Positions 62,421 through 64,000 of a DNA stretch of 64,000 bases are shown here, piece after piece (position 1 is the stretch's first letter; the number at the start of each line of letters is the position of its first letter). The translations under genes were made by a program, and so were the position numbers. Below the pieces are notes generated by a model. The model worked only from the letters and a program-made list of their open reading frames with translations. It was not told where the DNA came from and made no database searches. Source of the stretch: Parabacteroides sp. (GTDB taxonomy: Bacteria > Bacteroidota > Bacteroidia > Bacteroidales > Tannerellaceae). The stretch lies in NCBI GenBank assembly GCA_018054455.1, contig JAGPJL010000002.1, positions 1 to 64,000 on the forward strand. The letters run 5' to 3'.

Positions 62421-63245
62421 ATGTCTACGAACAGAAATTGGTCAACCATCAAAGAATACGAAGATATCCTTTTTGATTTTTATAATGGAATTGGTCGAAT
62501 TACTATAAATCGTCCCCGTTACAGAAATGCTTTTACGCCTACTACAACCGGTGAAATGAGTGATGCCTTGCGTATCTGTCGTGAAATGTCTGATATAAGC
62601 GTTGTTGTAATTACAGGAGCCGGAGATAAAGCTTTTTGTTCCGGAGGAGACCAAAATGTAAAGGGTAAAGGCGGATATATCGGTAAAGACGGCGTTCCCC
62701 GTCTTAGCGTGCTGGATGTACAGAAGCAGATTCGTTCTATTCCAAAACCTGTGATTGCAGCTGTAAATGGTTATGCAATTGGAGGTGGACATGTTCTTCA
62801 CGTGGTTTGTGATCTATCTATTGCGTCCGATAATGCAATATTTGGACAAACAGGTCCTCGTGTTGGTAGTTTTGATGCAGGTTTTGGATCTTCTTACCTT
62901 GCCCGGATAGTAGGACAAAAAAAAGCACGCGAAATTTGGTTTCTTTGTCGTCAATATAATGCTCAGGAAGCTCTTGATATGGGGCTTGTAAATAAGGTTG
63001 TTCCCTTTGACCAGCTTGAAGATGAAGTGGTTGATTGGGCGGAAACCATGATGATGCATAGTCCTTTAGCTTTGCGAATGATTAAAGCAGGCTTAAATGC
63101 CGAATTAGATGGTCAGGCTGGTATTCAGGAATTAGCCGGAGATGCAACTATGCTTTACTATTTAACGGAAGAAGCACAGGAAGGGAAAAATGCTTTTCTT
63201 GAAAAGAGAAAGCCTGACTTTAAACAATTTCCTAAATTGCCATGA
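62421..63245 (+). CDS. menB: 1,4-dihydroxy-2-naphthoyl-CoA synthase
   Basis: A 274-residue crotonase-fold enzyme that closes the naphthalene ring, acting on succinylbenzoyl-CoA. Blocks: [106 protein letters not shown]. The tail [45 protein letters not shown] is the MenB form. It lies 3 bp after menD and overlaps menC by 4 bp. The CoA ligase MenE is not in the window. Confidence 0.96.
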   Translation: MSTNRNWSTIKEYEDILFDFYNGIGRITINRPRYRNAFTPTTTGEMSDALRICREMSDISVVVITGAGDKAFCSGGDQNVKGKGGYIGKDGVPRLSVLDVQKQIRSIPKPVIAAVNGYAIGGGHVLHVVCDLSIASDNAIFGQTGPRVGSFDAGFGSSYLARIVGQKKAREIWFLCRQYNAQEALDMGLVNKVVPFDQLEDEVVDWAETMMMHSPLALRMIKAGLNAELDGQAGIQELAGDATMLYYLTEEAQEGKNAFLEKRKPDFKQFPKLP

Positions 63246-64000
63246 TGCAAGCAACCATTGTACCTTATACGTTACAGTTTAAACAACCTGCGGGAACTTC
63301 CCGCGGGGTTTATCTGACACGAAAGGTTTGGTATGTTGTGCTTACATCCATAGACAATCCGCAGCACTATGGTATAGGGGAGTGCGCTCCCCTACCCAAC
63401 CTAAGTTGCGATGACTTACCCGATTATGAATCAATTCTTAAAGCGGCTTGTTTAAAGCTTCAAAATACAGGAGCGATTGACTATAATGCTTTAAAGACTT
63501 ATCCATCGATTCTCTTTGGTTTGGAAAGTGCTTTACGGCATTATAATTCGGAAAGCTATGCTTTGTGGAATACATCGTTTTCACGAGGTGAATGTGGCAT
63601 CCGTATCAATGGATTGATATGGATGGGTGAATATAAAAAGATGCTGGAGCAGATTTCTAAAAAACTGGAAACTGGATTTCGGTGCATTAAACTAAAGATC
63701 GGGGCTATCGACTTCGAGCAGGAATTGTCTTTATTAAAGCATATCAGGTCGACCTTCTCTAACGATGAACTTACTTTACGAGTAGATGCCAATGGAGCCT
63801 TCCTTCCCAAAGAAGCAATGGAAAAGCTTAAACGATTGTCTGAATTTGATATTCATTCCATCGAACAACCAATCCGCGCGGGACAATGGGAAGAAATGGC
63901 AAAACTGACTGCCTGTAGTCCGATTCCAATAGCACTTGATGAAGAGTTGATTGGGATAAACGACTTAAAGGATAAAAAGAAATTACTTAAAACGATTCAG
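63242..64000 (+). CDS. menC: o-Succinylbenzoate synthase, cut by the right edge
   Basis: The first 253 codons of an enolase-superfamily enzyme that dehydrates SHCHC to o-succinylbenzoate. It begins at an ATG at 63242 that overlaps the menB stop. Visible sites: [11 protein letters not shown] near residue 45, the catalytic Lys pair in CIKLKIG (about 144-146), metal ligands in LRVDANGAF and SIEQPI, and DEEL. The frame remains open at the end of the window, so the protein is truncated by the window, not by mutation. Family members are about 340 residues. Confidence 0.93.
   Translation, partial: MMQATIVPYTLQFKQPAGTSRGVYLTRKVWYVVLTSIDNPQHYGIGECAPLPNLSCDDLPDYESILKAACLKLQNTGAIDYNALKTYPSILFGLESALRHYNSESYALWNTSFSRGECGIRINGLIWMGEYKKMLEQISKKLETGFRCIKLKIGAIDFEQELSLLKHIRSTFSNDELTLRVDANGAFLPKEAMEKLKRLSEFDIHSIEQPIRAGQWEEMAKLTACSPIPIALDEELIGINDLKDKKKLLKTIQ

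Overview
The window looks like chromosomal DNA from a member of the Bacteroidales (phylum Bacteroidota), plausibly near Parabacteroides, Tannerella or Dysgonomonas. The evidence is the complete Bat aerotolerance operon, a six-gene Na+-translocating NADH:quinone reductase (NQR) operon, a menaquinone operon, Bacteroidales-type Tgt and AMP nucleosidase, DUF5103, moderately AT-rich DNA, few Shine-Dalgarno-like sites, and repeated -7 boxes of the form TAnnTTTG with TTG about 19-21 bp upstream. No rRNA, tRNA, insertion sequence, prophage or CRISPR array was seen. The genus is an inference; the phylum is well supported.

Layout. 1-8.5 kb: a TPM-domain protein and LemA, then an RlpA-like protein and UDP-glucuronate decarboxylase, a PhoR/PhoB-like two-component pair, a CyuA-like desulfidase, an ABM-domain lipoprotein, a CDGSH protein and a thioredoxin-fold protein. 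8.5-13.4 kb (minus): Tgt-LptF/G permease, then a NapH/NapG-like iron-sulfur fusion with a Tat-exported DUF362 protein. 13.5-22 kb (plus): DUF2971, PcrA/UvrD helicase, NspC, FtsY, RimO, a HU protein and a membrane-spanning HU-LysM protein. 22-30.4 kb (plus): MoxR, DUF58, a BatD-like partner and BatA-E. 30.4-41.2 kb: PAP2 phosphatase, a small DNA-binding protein, DUF2007-USP protein, MgtC, PyrD/PyrK, an XRE regulator, a 900-bp gene-free stretch with a palindrome array, HolA, AMP nucleosidase, a lone HsdR-N nuclease-like protein and a GH9 lipoprotein. 41.3-50.2 kb: transglutaminase-like lipoprotein, nqrABCDEF (minus), DUF5103. 50.2-55 kb (minus): acn-icd-gltA. 55-55.9 kb: a gene-free stretch with palindromes and a short repeat family. 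55.9-64 kb (plus): IGHMBP2-like helicase, XRE protein, and the menaquinone operon (HAD-MenI fusion, menF, menD, menB, partial menC).

How the genes work together. The main theme is anaerobic or micro-oxic respiration with menaquinone: the men operon makes the quinone, NQR reduces it with NADH while pumping Na+, and the NapH/NapG-like fusion may take electrons from the quinol to a periplasmic acceptor. The oxidative half of the TCA cycle (aconitase, isocitrate dehydrogenase, citrate synthase) supplies 2-oxoglutarate. The rest is housekeeping (translation, replication, membrane targeting, pyrimidines) plus envelope functions.

The observations most worth following up are the TACAWWTGTA palindrome array at 36.0-36.5 kb, the HU-membrane-LysM protein, the NapH-NapG-like fusion with an internal twin-arginine segment, the HAD-MenI fusion heading the menaquinone operon, and the palindrome and repeat cluster at 55.3-55.6 kb. 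No unmistakably new multi-gene system was found.
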